From assembly GCF_015706575.1 (NCBI RefSeq), contig NW_024037072.1, positions 18,105,162-18,169,161 of the forward strand: DNA of 64,000 nucleotides, read 5' to 3'. Position 1 is the first letter of the stretch; each line of letters opens with the position of its first letter. Positions 22,559 through 34,890 of the stretch are shown here, one piece after another. Both the position numbers and the translations under genes were made by a program. The notes under the pieces are model-generated. The model saw only the letters and a list, made by a program, of their open reading frames with translations, ran no database searches and was not told the origin of the DNA. The DNA is from Patiria miniata (Eukaryota > Echinodermata > Asteroidea > Valvatida > Asterinidae).

Positions 22559-25500
22559 ATCTTGTCTGGCCTATTGCAAAGTCTCCACAGTAAACAAAAT
22601 GTTTAAAACAGATGTTCTTTGGTAGTCTTCAAGTAATAACGTGATTATTGTCTAAATTTGATCTAGTTATAGAGGGCTCATACAATGAGTAATTACACAT
22701 AGTATCGCAGCAGCACGGAAATCACCAGACTTGCTAATTTAATGCACTTGCTAATTAAATGCTATATAGTAGTAGAAATAGCACAGAACTTCAGCCGCAC
22801 AAGTCAACAAACTGGACAAACGCACAGTCTGGACATTATAGTGGTCTTTTCGGTGCAATTTTCGTGTTTCACCCCATTTTTTTAAAAATTATTATTTAAA
22901 TATTTTATCTTCCAGTGTTGTTTAGTTATAGATTCATTATTTTACAATCTAGAATCGTTTTCGATCTGTGAATTCAGGCGGATCTTTGTGCATTAGAGGC
23001 GCAAAAGAAATCCAAATTAGAAGCTTATTATTCCCATACAGACGGTTGCAGACACAGAAAAAACGGGATAAATGAGTTGTTTGCCAATACAATTTTTTTG
23101 GGGGGGGGGGGGGGGCGGGGGCGAGGAGGGGGGGGGGGGGGGGGGGGGGGACGGGGGTGACCAAAATAAATCGAATTTGTCGAAGAACACTGGGAGAGAG
23201 AAACTTTAATCGAAGTTGCCTCGTGCTATCCGGGAACACGCAACCGCAGTGCACAATCTCCCCGACACTCATTGATAACAAGTACCAAGTGGTACAACCC
23301 ACGGCGGCTGGGTAGCAAAGAGGCCGGTTAACGTGTTAAGACGGCTTTACGGCAGTGCATCCGGGCCGGGTACCTCGAGAGTACAGACAATGAACAGGAA
23401 TGGGGCTTGATCTAGTCTGCAAAAAGTATGCAAATTAGACGCATGCGCAACAGTGTTTGCAAAACTGGTCTTCGAATGCAGAGCTTTTAAAAAAATACTT
23501 GCAAAGCTGTAATACTTGAGTTGTATGAATACAATATGGCCGAGTAATATGTCCGCCCACCCACCAACCAACATACACATGCAGCTCAAGCCCACGACGT
23601 TTTTCACACCGCCGTGGGAAAAGCGCCAGCCCTAAACGTGTAGTCGTCACGGCGTAGACATTGCCTGGCTAATGAAGCCGATCCGTATAGCATATTGCCA
23701 AGTAGTGGAGTATTCTGTGGTGCAACGTATTCGAATCTATTACAGAAACCATCATGATGTAGGGACAATTTGTAATGGTGCTGAACTTGCTTGACCCTTT
23801 TATTTGGCGAGCCGTTAACCTGGCTTTTTTTCCTATTCGGTGTCGATTATTACATTAAATCTTTAATACAAATCTGGCAATTCTATTTTTTTTTTTAAAT
23901 CAAAAGTGTATCGTCACTGACATAGAAAATGTTTTCCATTGTTTATTCAGGCGATTCAAGTAGGTAATTTGCTCGTTTCAAACGCCCCACCCAGCGGCGC
24001 TGGTGTTAGCATTTCCCTGTGCGCAAGATCCTTGGGCACAAATTGCGCGTATACATTGTTTGTATACCCACAATGCTTTTCGACGCTGCATTTCATTCAC
24101 AAGGTTCGTGAAGGGGGTCAGGGGTCACCGTAGCGGCCTTGGATATACGTTGGGAACAACATGATTCTTGGTATCACTGTGTTTTTGTCTTTCGATTGTC
24201 AGTGTAGATAGAAATAAATATATATTCTCTAAAATATTGATTTCATATAGACAGGTGTTTGGGATTTTTTTTAAGGTTTCCTTTGAAACTAAGTACATAA
24301 CAAAAAAAATGCTGCAGCACCAACATCATGGGGCTTTTCCTGCAAGTACTAAACTTGTGAATCAAAATGATAGACCACAAGACTATAAAGTAGTGCTGTA
24401 AATTAAGAAAAAACGTGTAAGAAGTTGGCCCTCAATCTTCATTTTGCCCTTAATGATTATGAGGATATAAACAAATCCACAAACGGAAAAAGCTATGCAG
24501 ACACGAAACCCGTTAAAAATATCACGGGGGATGTGCTTCAACTTTGGTTGTATGTTTGTCTATAGGTAAGGGCACAAAAGCGTTCTGCTTAACCTTATAC
24601 CTAAATGTTGTCATTTAATTACACACTTTATTATTAATCACTGCGTACATAACTATCAAATATTATACTACTGACTTTTTCTAACTTATATACGATTGTA
24701 CATAATTGTAATTGAATGGCATCATTGAAATAAATGTTACTACTACTACTATTTATCCTGCAACTTTAACACAAATGAAAGCCCGCCTTTCCCATTCTGG
24801 CGGTCATAAGATCAATCATATCATGTGGTCTTGGCATGGCATATCAATCGGCACTCGATATGGCACATGCATTACTCGCCATTCAGCTGTTACGACACTG
24901 AAGAAAAATGCATCCAATTTCATTATACGGTGTTGAACACAAAGGCACACGGTGTAGCATTCCAAGCAAATATCTGGGAACAAAATCCATGATGTGGCGA
25001 GCACATAATTCCCGTTTGACATATAAAGCTAAATTCTAGCAGCTTCTGGAACATGTTTGTTTGGGTTTTATGTTACGCATTTGGCAGACGAACATTCGGC
25101 TGTCGGCTAATAGTCTTATGGTACGGCACGTGTAATGGCCATTTATATCACTCTGACAAGATACCGCACATCCTTTGTACAGCCGGTCGTATGGTTCAGC
25201 GTGTTTATTTAATCATGTCCCCGACTCGAGCTAAAGTACTGAAACATTAAAGGTAGCTTTTGACGAGGTAGCCTGCCTCTTTCGCAGAGAAACGGAAATA
25301 GCCGTTTTGTTTCCGAGAAACGCAGATCGTTTGTGTGTCTCAACTACGTGTATAATAATAAACTATTTCCGCCGGTGCGCGCGGTAGCTTCATTCCCGCT
25401 ATTGAGAGCCAATGCCAATTGCTTTAATGGCCTCGACTGCGCTTCTGTAATCTCCTCCTCCGCACCGTCTTTGAAACACAGTCTTGTTTATTGCCAATGT

Positions 25501-25891
25501 CACCTGAACTAAACACCGTTCCTACTGGCGCAGTAGCTAATTTTAAGGAACAAGAGCTAGATGCAGCTGGCGTCGCTTTGTTTTTAAATGCTACATGTGA
25601 TCCCCACGAGTCAAGAAAAAAAAACAATTATAACTGCGAACCCTTTGTTTCTTACGAATAACAGAAGTTTAAAAACAGACGGAAAAGCATGTATCAACCA
25701 GCTTTGAAACCATTAGATAAAGCAAAAGAGCAGCACGTATATCCGTAATGAAAAAAGAGTAGGCCTACATTTTGTGGACTTGTCAATCAAGTCATAACTA
25801 GTCAGTCATAAGCAAATCAGTCATTAAAAAGTCATCTACATGTAGTTTCAACTCAATTAAACCATTGCTATGACGTCACACTATTGTTAAA
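22559..25891. other. Gene-free stretch with a long G tract
   Basis: No supported gene. The 23098-23151 poly-G tract dominates the first part. A TAGGCCTA octamer lies at 25760-25767. The minus-strand frames at 22949-23302 and 23347-23607 show no recognisable domain. Confidence 0.35.
23098..23151 (+). repeat. Poly-G tract, G-quadruplex-prone
   Basis: More than 45 of 54 bases are G, broken only by single C, A and CGA interruptions. Such tracts can fold into quadruplexes and are often mis-sized in assemblies. Confidence 0.85.
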
Positions 25892-26001
25892 AGTATGGAT
25901 TCGGATCTACGAATCTCTTACACTGGTCACAAAGTGTGGATTCGGAACGACGAATCTTTAGTAAAGTGTGGATTCGGAATTACGAATCCACACTTTGAAC
26001 A
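25892..26001. repeat. Cluster of palindromic GTGTGGATTCG motifs
   Basis: Three direct copies of a unit containing GGATTCGGA..TACGAATC occur. The last is a near-perfect palindrome, from GTGTGGATTCGG to CGAATCCACAC at about 25966-25995. The same sequence forms the stem of the hairpin at 26401-26523. Confidence 0.6.
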
Positions 26002-26400
26002 TGTCGGACAATTGTTCTCCATAATGAGCATGAATAGGACCGTCTGCGTGAAAATTTGTTGCTTTCCGAAAATTACCAATGTATCTTCACTGTCAGATTT
26101 TCCGCTGTCACTGCAAAATATACTTTTAGTCAGAAAGAAATCGTCGTCTCTCCATTTTGACGTAAGGAGCCTATACATACAAAATGAATTGGTTGTACGG
26201 GTGTGTCGATACACATGTCGATACAACGTCTATGGAGAGTCATTTCAAGTATTTCCTAACAATTCTGGAAACATTTATTAGTCCCAGATTCATGTCTTAT
26301 CATCATTTTTGCAACGAATGGCCTTCATTGAGATGATATATGAAGAAAAAAGTGGCGTCAGGTTGCAGCATTCTTTCCAATACTTCTGTTGAAGCAATGG

Positions 26401-26523
26401 TTTAAGTCGAAGAATACACTCGCAAGTGTGGATTCTTAATTTACGAATTCACTCGGCGCTTCGCGCCTCGTGAATTCTTAAATTACGAATCCACACTTTC
26501 TCGTGTATTCTCCTTAACTTAAG
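26401..26523. mobile_element. Small hairpin element (snapback)
   Basis: Arms of about 55 bp run from TTAAGT (26402) to ACTTAA (26517-26522) with few mismatches. Each contains AAGTGTGGATTCTTAA or its inverse. The apex is CACTCGGCGCTTCGCGCCTCGTG. A second hairpin at 61693-61812 has a different stem but nearly the same apex. Non-coding, with unclear target duplication. Confidence 0.6.
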
Positions 26524-27860
26524 CCCTTTAAACAGTTACGGACGCATTCTTTTGTCGATAATATTATCTCTTACATTATGATCTGACTTGTGATTTGACG
26601 CATGATTAAAATTTGACTGACTTGTAGTTTACTGGATTACAACCACATTCAGTTTTTCTTTACTCCCTCTGTTGTACCAATTTAAAAAGATTTGAAAAAT
26701 CTTGTCATTTTGCACCAGATAGCTGCTTTTTAGACTGTTTCATCATACGTGCCCAATCTGCGGGGACAACTGTTTCTGTTTGTTTAAACATCGCTCACAC
26801 GAATTGATGAGTTTATAAAAATCGTTATGCAGGTTTAAAATATTTTAACACAAAGGTCAAAACAAGGTTCAAAACACGAAGACAATCAGCGTTGCATGGA
26901 CCAATGCAAATACATCGGATTTTTAATGAATTGACAAAAGTATTAACTGAACACGCATTATATGCTTTGTTTGATAACAACACACGACCTTAAACGCAGC
27001 CACGACTTGTGCGGCACGAAAGCAAACTTCCTTACGGAAAAACAAAATCCATCAAAATGCAAGCACGAACAAATCTTCAGACTTAACAATTCGAAAGTCC
27101 AACAACATGATATAAAGATAACGTTATCTCTGTCGGCTTCTGGCATGTGAAAGCAAACACCAAATCATCTTTCTCATTTTATTTTCCCGGCATTACACAA
27201 GAAAGGTCAACATTTTTTAAATACCCACTCGTCAAGAGTTATAAGATGTAGCACAGTAAAGATCAGATCGCTTATATAGTGTTCGCATCATGTTACTAGC
27301 ATTCCGCAAACAGGAAGTGTGGCACAGTATACATGTTCGCGGAAGTCAGTTTTTAATTGTAATTCACAAATCCCTTTGTGAAGGGTTATTCACAAATAAC
27401 TTAGTCTGGCAAAGCATTCATCCAAAGTGTATTTTAGTGGCATAAACTATTCTGGTTAGTCGATAGGTGGTCGCACTATAGTGTTTGCGCGATCTATTGG
27501 ATAAAAACACCTGTTGTTTATTCACGCGCATCGTCAACTATACACGATGGCCTGAGCAGATCATTAATTGCAAAGACGCAAGCAAAATTAAATTACTCGT
27601 TGCAAATTGGTGGCAGTCTGGTTTTGTGACAGGACAAAACTTATGCAAATGAGGATCATTGAGTGCATTTCCATATGTCACTTTTAACTATATTAATTCT
27701 GTTGTTGGGGGAGAAAATACCGATGTATTAAACAGTCATATTGGTTATCTGGTCATTATAGTCCAGCGGATATGTGACAAAATATCGATGAATTGTGCAC
27801 TTTTGCATAAAGGCGTGAAACTTGGCACAGATGTTCATATTCATGCCAGAAAATGTTTTA
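26524..27860. other. Gene-free stretch
   Basis: AT-rich sequence. The open frames at 26958-27150 are mutually opposed and unrecognisable. Confidence 0.3.
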
Positions 27861-28890
27861 GATGTGGCGCCATCGCAAATTCACCCTTTCAGTGGCATCC
27901 ATTTAAAAAAAAAAGGGGGCGGTACTCATCATGCCCGCAGTGAAAACGGTTGTTCCCACTTGTCACAAAAGCAGGAAACTTCACAAAGACATAATTATAT
28001 AGATTATAAGTGTTTTCCAGATTCGGAGTCACCACAAAAGTACCTTTTTGGGGGCGTGGCAGCCATTTAAAAAAAGGGGGATTAATTATTATGCCCTCCT
28101 TGGGAAAAATTGTGGCCACATTTTATGAACGAATAACGTCCCACAGACGTTTATATGCATGAGGGAAAAAATCCTGATGTGGAGCCATCTCGAACACGCA
28201 GTTTAGGGGCGTGGCAACCATATTAGAAAACAAGGGGGCGGGGTTTTCATTACGCCCACAATGAAAAAACATTGTTCCCACATTCATAGAGAAATGAAAC
28301 TTTCCACAGACATTGACATTCATGAGAAAAAAATTCCAGATGTGGAGCCATCGCGAACACACCCTTTTAGGGGCGTAGCAGCCATATTGAAAAGGGGGGG
28401 CGGGGTTCTCATTATGCCCGACATGGGAAAAATGTGCCTACATCTCATATATGAATGAAGCTAATTCCCACTAACGTTAATATTCACGACAAAAAAATCA
28501 GACATGGAGCCATCTCAAACACACCCTTTTAGGGGTGTGGCAGCCATAGTAAAATGGGGGGGGGGGGTAGTCATGCTGCCCCTATAAAAAAAGTTGTGCC
28601 TACCTTTCATAGACGGATTAAACGCCACACAGACAATATATTCATGAGAATCTTTCTTTTTCTTAATGTAAAGCCATCACAAACTTACCCTTTTAGAGGC
28701 GTGGCATCCATTTAAAAAATTGGAGGGGGTTCTACTAATCATTTGCCCACCATCGAAACTTGTGCCTACCTTTCATAAACGAGTAAACTTCACAAACTTG
28801 GTGAAAGAAAATAAATTCAGATGTGGAGCCACCGCAAACTCATCCTTTTAGAGGCGTGAGGGGCCTACTCACTGTGCCCACAATTGCAAT
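27861..28890 (+). repeat. ~160-bp tandem repeat (about 7 units)
   Basis: The landmark GATGTGGAGCCATC and variants recurs at about 27861, 28020, 28176, 28339, 28501, 28665 and 28820, giving a period of 155-164 bp. Each unit then has CACCCTTTTAGGGGCGTGG, CAGCCAT, an A run, a G run and ATGCCC. Units are diverged from each other. Open frames at 27659-28458 are by-products of the repeat. Confidence 0.75.
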
Positions 28891-29480
28891 TTTTAAATTT
28901 TGTGGCCGATTTCTTATAATGTTGACTGGCCCATAACCTATATGACATTATTTGGTGACACTATGACTTACACCAAAGAGCATGGGTAAGTACTGGTAAC
29001 TGGTAGGCTAACCAGTTATAAGGTTCAACGTGTGTACTTGTACCTATATTATCATGCACATCTAAATTCCAGAGTGATTTCATAATTACAAATACACAGC
29101 ACAAACTGGCAGCCCCAACCTCTATCATTAAACATTCAAGGGCCAAGGAAATCCTTTCATCACCCGGGGGAGGGGGGGGGGGTCATATGACGCTTGGGGC
29201 GCTTTTCCAAGACTAACTGAGGCACCCCAGTTTATACCCCAATTCAGAAATTGCTGCAGTTGAGAGGTTAACAATAATTCTAAAGACGACAGAACCAGTA
29301 ATTCGGTTAATATAGATGAGGCAAGAATGCATAGTGCATACAGAAAAAAAGGGTTTTTACAACAGTCACTTCCAACTACAAAGGCGGCCCTATACTATAA
29401 CACATTAGATGAGCTATCTGAGGTGGATTATGAACAGCAGTCAAAATTTTCCACGTTGGCATATTGAGTACCCCCCCCCC

Positions 29481-29616
29481 CATTTTAAAAAATTGATGCC
29501 GCGCCTCTAAAAGGGTAAGTTTGTGATCACATTCGAAAAAAAGAAATATTTTTATGAATATATTGTCTGTGTGGAGTTTAATACGTTTATGAAAGGTATG
29601 CACTTTTTATAGGGGC
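29481..29616 (-). repeat. Inverted stray copy of the ~160-bp repeat
   Basis: This matches 28578-28720 in reverse orientation. Examples are GCGCCTCTAAAAGGGTAAGT for the inverse of ACTTACCCTTTTAGAGGCG, and CTTTTTATAGGGGCA for the inverse of GCCCCTATAAAAA. It lies about 0.6 kb downstream of the main array. Confidence 0.6.
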
Positions 29617-31154
29617 ATCATCATTTCGTCCCCCTTCAGAAAATAAGGCATCCAAGTGCTTTTTATGAATTTGACCCAAGCTACGCCACTGATCAATGTC
29701 AGAATCATGTGAACAAGAGAATGTTTGAAATATGATATAAAGATCCAGTAATTGCCCATGAGATATGTCCATTGAGACGAAACCTTTTATTTACTGTGCC
29801 AACTGTGACTGTCTCAGTTGTTATGAAACGCGACACTATAATAAATATAACCTTTCAATATTACCTGTCGTGAACGCGACTGTGAGTAATATAAATATGA
29901 CTCTTGGGACAGGTGTTTGGATTGTTACAAAAATAGAACTCTTGACCATGCAGCAAGGAATTTTAAATTGGCCGCCAGAATGTGAAGATGAATAAAGCAG
30001 CCATAAACGTATTAGTGAAAAGGCAAATGCAGCCGTGTGGTTGCGAAGGACGATTTCTAAAGGTTACGTAATACTTTATTATGAATGAAACAACATGCAC
30101 ACAGACATGTTCACGTTGGCGGGCGAAATCTTTGAAAATTTATTTCTTCCGTTTGGAAGACCGTCTCTTCATGCAACTTTCAGGGTTTGTTTCTCTTATA
30201 ATGATCCAACTATGTGCTAAAAATCGTTTTGATATGTTAAGTACTTTTCGTTGAATGTGGAAAAATCGGCCTGGCTACGTGCATTTTCAAAGGTAGTAAC
30301 ACTGGTGTTTGCAATATCTGTCAATCTTTTCAAGCCTCACGAATATCCATAAGGTTCCTACCCATTATGGTGTGCAGTACAAATATGCAGTATAGTCCCT
30401 TCACGAGCTATTAATTAATAAGTATCACCCTTTTTGCCGGCTTCCATTGGGTGAGACCCACGCGAAGTCACGCCGAGTGACGCTATTGAATGTGCTAATA
30501 TATGCGCTTCGTCATTGTTGCCCCCAAATCAGCCAACCTGAAAACCATGCACGTGAGTTACTTTGGTCGGCAAAAAATCTTGACGTGACACGCGTGGCTT
30601 CAACAAGGCGCTCGTTTTGTTGCTCACGTGGACACTGAGCGGGTCTAAATGGATTGGTGTATTGCATGTCTTTGCTAATATTCCTATTCGTTAACTACCA
30701 CATAATTTTGTCTGAGCATAAATGGCGCAAAAACCCTCGCATTAACTTCTCATTTAATTCAGGCAGATTATTGTTAATAAACGTTTCAATATTTTCTATT
30801 TCGGGGAAAAATTATTGTGGATAACTGCATTCCTAATGATTCTTTTCTGACAGTTGTAATCGCTTGTATTTTATCCCCTAATTCTGGAATCAGCACGAAG
30901 AATGTAAAGGCAATTTCAAGTTATCAAATAGCTTTGTATTTATTTATTTGACAGATTCTACGCTCCTGTTGCATTACTGACACAAACATCGTATTAGTTC
31001 TTCGGTTTGAGGTGACCGACAAGACAGCAAGACGCCTACGGCGTGTCATCACGCGTCATTGGTAACAAGAAATGGACAGGTCCGGCAACATTCACTCATA
31101 AACCATTGCGCTCCATTTGCAAGTAGGCCGATTTGATTTCTACCCCAATACTAG
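29617..31154. other. Region upstream of the receptor gene
   Basis: This 1.5 kb immediately precedes the receptor start codon and should hold the 5' UTR or an intron within it, and possibly the promoter. I see no convincing TATA box with initiator and no conserved exon. The base just before the ATG is the end of TAG, which is both an in-frame stop and a possible splice acceptor. Confidence 0.3.
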
Positions 31155-31679
31155 ATGGCTTCCATGATCAGCGAAGCTGAGGTCGATGGGGAGTTTTACC
31201 TGTGTGACATTATGTCCTCAGGTTTCCCCTGCAATGAGAACACCACCATTCCTCTACCCACTTTCAATGCTTTCAAGGCTTTCAAGGTAAGCGCACTGGC
31301 GGTCATGATCATCTTTTCCACCATAGGCAACGGCATCGCAATCGCTGTCACCTGCAAGATCCGAGGCCGCCGAAAGTCCACCGTCACCACGCTGATCTTG
31401 AATCTGGCCCTGGTGGATTTGGTGGTGACCTACTGCCATATGCTCTTCCACATGATCTGGTACGCCACCGACGCGTGGCACGGGGGAGAGGCCCTCTGTA
31501 AGATTGCTAAATTCTTCTCCAGCTTTGGGCTCTTCGCCTCGTCCTTTATCACCGTGGACGTGGCGCTGGACCGATGCCTGGCCGTGCTGCGCCCGTTGGG
31601 ACAACGCCAGCGACCGTTCCTCATCAAAGTCCTGATACTGAGCTCCTACTTCGTGGCAGTCCTCTTCAGCATTCCGCAG
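31155..31679 (+). CDS. GnRH/AKH/corazonin-type receptor, exon 1
   Basis: This exon encodes residues 1-175 of a rhodopsin-family peptide hormone receptor: the extracellular N-terminus with one glycosylation sequon (N29-T-T), then helices 1 to 4. Visible landmarks are GN in helix 1 (N59), LNLALVDL in helix 2 (D88), W108 and C115 at the helix 3 entry, FGLFASSF in helix 3, and DRC (139-141) in place of the usual DRY. It ends FSIPQ at the top of helix 4. An in-frame TAG directly precedes the ATG, fixing the start of this frame, although a second Met follows at residue 4. The exon ends CAG|GTAGGG, a good donor, in phase 0. The receptor is expected at the plasma membrane, coupling a neuropeptide to G proteins. 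Superfamily placement rests on residue patterns; the exact ligand is inference. Confidence 0.9.
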
Positions 31680-31680
31680 G

Positions 31681-32150
31681 TAGGGTCTATTATGAGCGTT
31701 CTTATATTGTAGGTTTTATCAAGGTAAACAAGGGAGGCTTTTGCGGAAGTGGTTGTTGGAAACACCCTTTACATTGGGGGGGGGGGGGGGACGTGACTCG
31801 TTGATTTAGTATCGGAAAGGGTACCTTATTTTCGAATCTTGGCTTATTGCCAATACGCCTGTTTGGCCGCTTGGTTTTGGTTTTGATGTAATTCCTTGAT
31901 TCTTTCCCCTGAAAAAAAAGAAACACAGTGCAACTCCACTGAGATCCCAATTTGAAAAATTACGAATCCGTCACACTTGAATATTGAAGTGGAAAACAAT
32001 ATCGTACTGGAAATATCCAATGCTGTATTAGAGGGGCTATATTAGTCTCATTCCGTGAAACCATACCTTTTCGTGAGCGTTTTGTTCATGTGTATCAACA
32101 CCTCTCACTTAATAATTAATGACGTTGGCAATGATCATTTTGTCAGATAT
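31681..32150. other. Start of intron 1, no feature
   Basis: Only a G run at 31775-31791 and, at 31961-31980, ATTACGAATCCGTCACACTT, which resembles the stem sequence of the hairpin at 26401-26523. Confidence 0.4.
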
Positions 32151-32751
32151 TTAGTGGAGCTGCTTAGGTCCATTTTTGGCCCAAATCGTGCACTTTGTGG
32201 TAAAAGCATGAAATTTGGCAGGTGGGGTCCCAATGGGCTAGAATTCATTTTAAGATCGGGACCCATCCTGGATCTTGCCCATTTTGGGGGCGGAGCTTGA
32301 TTTTTTTAAAAGGGGGTGCAAACAATACAAACTCATGAAAACTGTATTTAACATCCATTTTCCTTGTTTTTCTATGGTTTGAAATAAACTTAAACATAAA
32401 ATATAACATTCTAGCATTCGAACACCAGTTAATTTCCACCCATTTTGTAGGCGTGGCCTAAATGTACAAAAGAGGCGGTATATATTAGCAGTTTGGTTCT
32501 AACATGGAAAACATTATTCGGTTTGGTAGTAAAATCCTGAAAATTGGCAGGTCCAGTTAAAATGGGCTGAAAATAATTTTAAGAGGTGAACACATCTTGG
32601 ATCTTGCACAATTTTGGGGGGCGGAGCTTGATTTTTCAAAAAGGGGAGTGCAAACAATAAAAAACTCAGAAAAACTGTATTTAACATCCATTTTCCTTTG
32701 TTCTTCATGCTTGAAATAAACTTAGACATGAGAAATAACTTTATGAGAAAT

Positions 32752-32905
32752 AACACGTTAAAATTGTGCAGCAGCAGGATTCCAGTCGAACCAGTGAGTT
32801 TGGTGGTTTGAGACATCATCTTACATTGAAAGACATCATCTTACATTGCCGACGCGCATGGCTATGGCGACGCGCGCGCATATCAGAAACCAGAGCCTTT
32901 TTTGG
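32752..32905 (+). repeat. Dispersed repeat, partner at 47053-47208
   Basis: It starts AACACGTTAAAATTGTGCAG and continues through CCAGTGAGTTTGG, GAGACATCATCTT and the GC-rich GCCGACGCGCATGGCTA. The same order occurs at 47053-47208 inside the other foldback. The internal 17-bp GACATCATCTTACATTG is duplicated here only. Confidence 0.65.
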
Positions 32906-32930
32906 CCTAATAATCATTTTCTTCGTTTCG

Positions 32931-34436
32931 TATGAATAAAAAGGAGTAAATGCTTCAGATTTCAAATATGCACTTGTCATTTACAAGGCTGGGTTGGGGC
33001 AACCTTGAAATTATAAAGCAAAATAATTCTGCGCAAAAACTACTGCATTTATTAAAGTTCATAAAGTACAAATGATACCATATGTTTGTATGAATAAAGC
33101 ATGGCATTTGCTTTTTCTACCACTTTCGAAGCATTTACTCGCATCTGTATGAATGAAACTTAAGCAAACACTTTTACTAAAAACCATTTGCTCTTGAGTA
33201 AATGGCCTGCAAAATGTAAAGCTTTACATGTTTATAAGTTTGCAGAAAATAAAACTATCGTAACCGAAACGGAAAGCGGCACCGGGGAGGGTCACGTGCT
33301 GGAGGGCAGATACAAAAAAAGCGCATCAAACGTGACGAACGCAATGCCGTTTACGTGCACAATGCGCTGTGCATCGGCACCCATGGTCTACATGTGGATT
33401 GGGTTTTCAGTCCCTACCTGATTCCGTGGGTTTTCCCCAGACTATTCTTCTGGGGTTTTCCTCCCACCTCTAAAACTGTAATTTCTTCTCATTGTCTTCT
33501 CTCTACGTTTTTTTTTTTTGGGGGGGGGGGGGGGTTGCGAGCTACAGTGCCTGGGGCATGCACTTTTGAGGATCCTTGGTTTCATTACCAGAAAAAAATT
33601 ATTTATCGTTTACTTCGTTTCGTATGAATATAAAGGAGTAAATGCTTCAGATTTCAAATATGCACTTGTCATTTACAAGGCTGGGTTGGGGCAACCTTGA
33701 AATTATAAAGTAAAATACTTCTGCGCAAAAATTACTGCATTTATTAAAGTTCATAAAGTACAAATGATACCATGTTCGTATGAATAAAACATGGCATTTG
33801 CTTTTGCTACCATTTTGAAGCATTTACTCGCATCTGTATGAATGAAAATTAAGCAAACACTTTTACTAAAAACCGTTTGCTAAATTCTGAAAATAATTAA
33901 TTTTACCTTTAAGCTTTTGCTACACTATAAGCGTTTACTTCGTTTCTTATGAATAAAAAGGAGTAAATGTTCCAATTTTTAAATATTTACTTGTCATATT
34001 TCAAGGTTGGGTTGGGGCTACATTGAAAATATAAAAGCACATAATTCTGCGCAAAAATTACTGCATTTATTAATGTTAATCGCGAAAAAGTACAAATAAT
34101 ACCATACGGTACCGGTAGTTCGTATGAATAAAAACTGGCATTTGCATTACTCCCATCTGTACGTTTCGTATGAATATAAAGGAGTAAATGCTTCAGATTT
34201 CAAATATGCACTTGTCATTCACAAGGCTGGGTTGGGGCAACCTTGAAATTATAAAGCAAATAATTCTGCGCAAAAGCTACAGCATTTATTATATGTTAAT
34301 CGCGAAAAATTAATATTAACAAAGTTCATAAAGTACAAATGATACCATGTTCGTATGAATAAAACATGGCATTTGCTTTTACTTCCAATTTTGAAGCATT
34401 TACTCGCATCTGTATGAATGAAAATTAAGCAAACAC
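32931..34436 (+). repeat. Four direct copies of a ~280-bp repeat
   Basis: Copies lie at about 32931-33192, 33613-33881, 33938-34162 (most diverged) and 34163-34436. Each begins TTTCGTATGAATA and includes GGAGTAAATGCTTCAGATTT, GGGTTGGGGCAACC and TTCTGCGCAAAA. They end with AAGCAAACAC and, in the first two, ACTAAAAACC.TTTGCT. Spacer between copies 1 and 2 is unrelated sequence with a G run at 33521-33533. Non-coding. Confidence 0.75.
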
Positions 34437-34504
34437 GTTCGTGTAGGTTTTATATGAATTAATCCCTAATCCCTATGATCTCAGAATAAATACAAGATTT
34501 CTAT

Positions 34505-34890
34505 TGTTTTAGCCACTGTGACCTTGACCCTTGACCTTTCGACCCCCAATGCGATTGGCCTATGATCAAGAACGATCCACAAACCAAATTTGAAGTTCAC
34601 ATGTAAAGTATTTCTCAAGTTATCGCGCTGACAAAATTTCTTTTGTTTTAGCCACTGTGACATTGACCCTTGACCTTTCGGTCCCAAATGCAATAGGCTT
34701 CTTAGGATTACCAAGAACAATACACAAACCAAATTTGAAGTTCATATGTTTAAGTATTTCTCAAGTTATCGCGCTGACAAGATTGGTGCGGACACACACA
34801 CACACACACACACCCACACCCACCCACCCACCCACCCACGGAAGGACAAGGCGGAAACAGTATGCCCCTTCGGCTTCGCCGCGGGGCATA
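34505..34890 (+). repeat. Repeat with two 139-bp units and CA/CCCA tail
   Basis: Two units start TGTTTTAGCCACTGTGAC (agcc at 34511 and 34650) and run through TTGACCCTTGACCTTTCG to CAAGTTATCGCGCTGACAA. They are followed by (CA)n and (CCCA)n at 34792-34840. The end, TATGCCCC to GGGGCATA (34861-34890), is a GC-rich hairpin. The layout recalls a repeat common in marine invertebrate genomes, which I recognise by pattern only. Confidence 0.6.
34792..34840 (+). repeat. (AC)n then (CCCA)n microsatellite
   Basis: Eleven AC units followed by CACC/CCCA repeats. Simple sequence, probably polymorphic. Confidence 0.9.

Noticed and set aside
27861..28890. CRISPR-like regular spacing of repeats
   Set aside because: Units are long, degenerate and contiguous in a eukaryotic intergenic region; there are no short exact repeats with unique spacers and no cas genes.
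31254..31627. Minus-strand open frames opposite receptor exon 1
   Set aside because: Shadows of the GC-rich real exon; no recognisable product.
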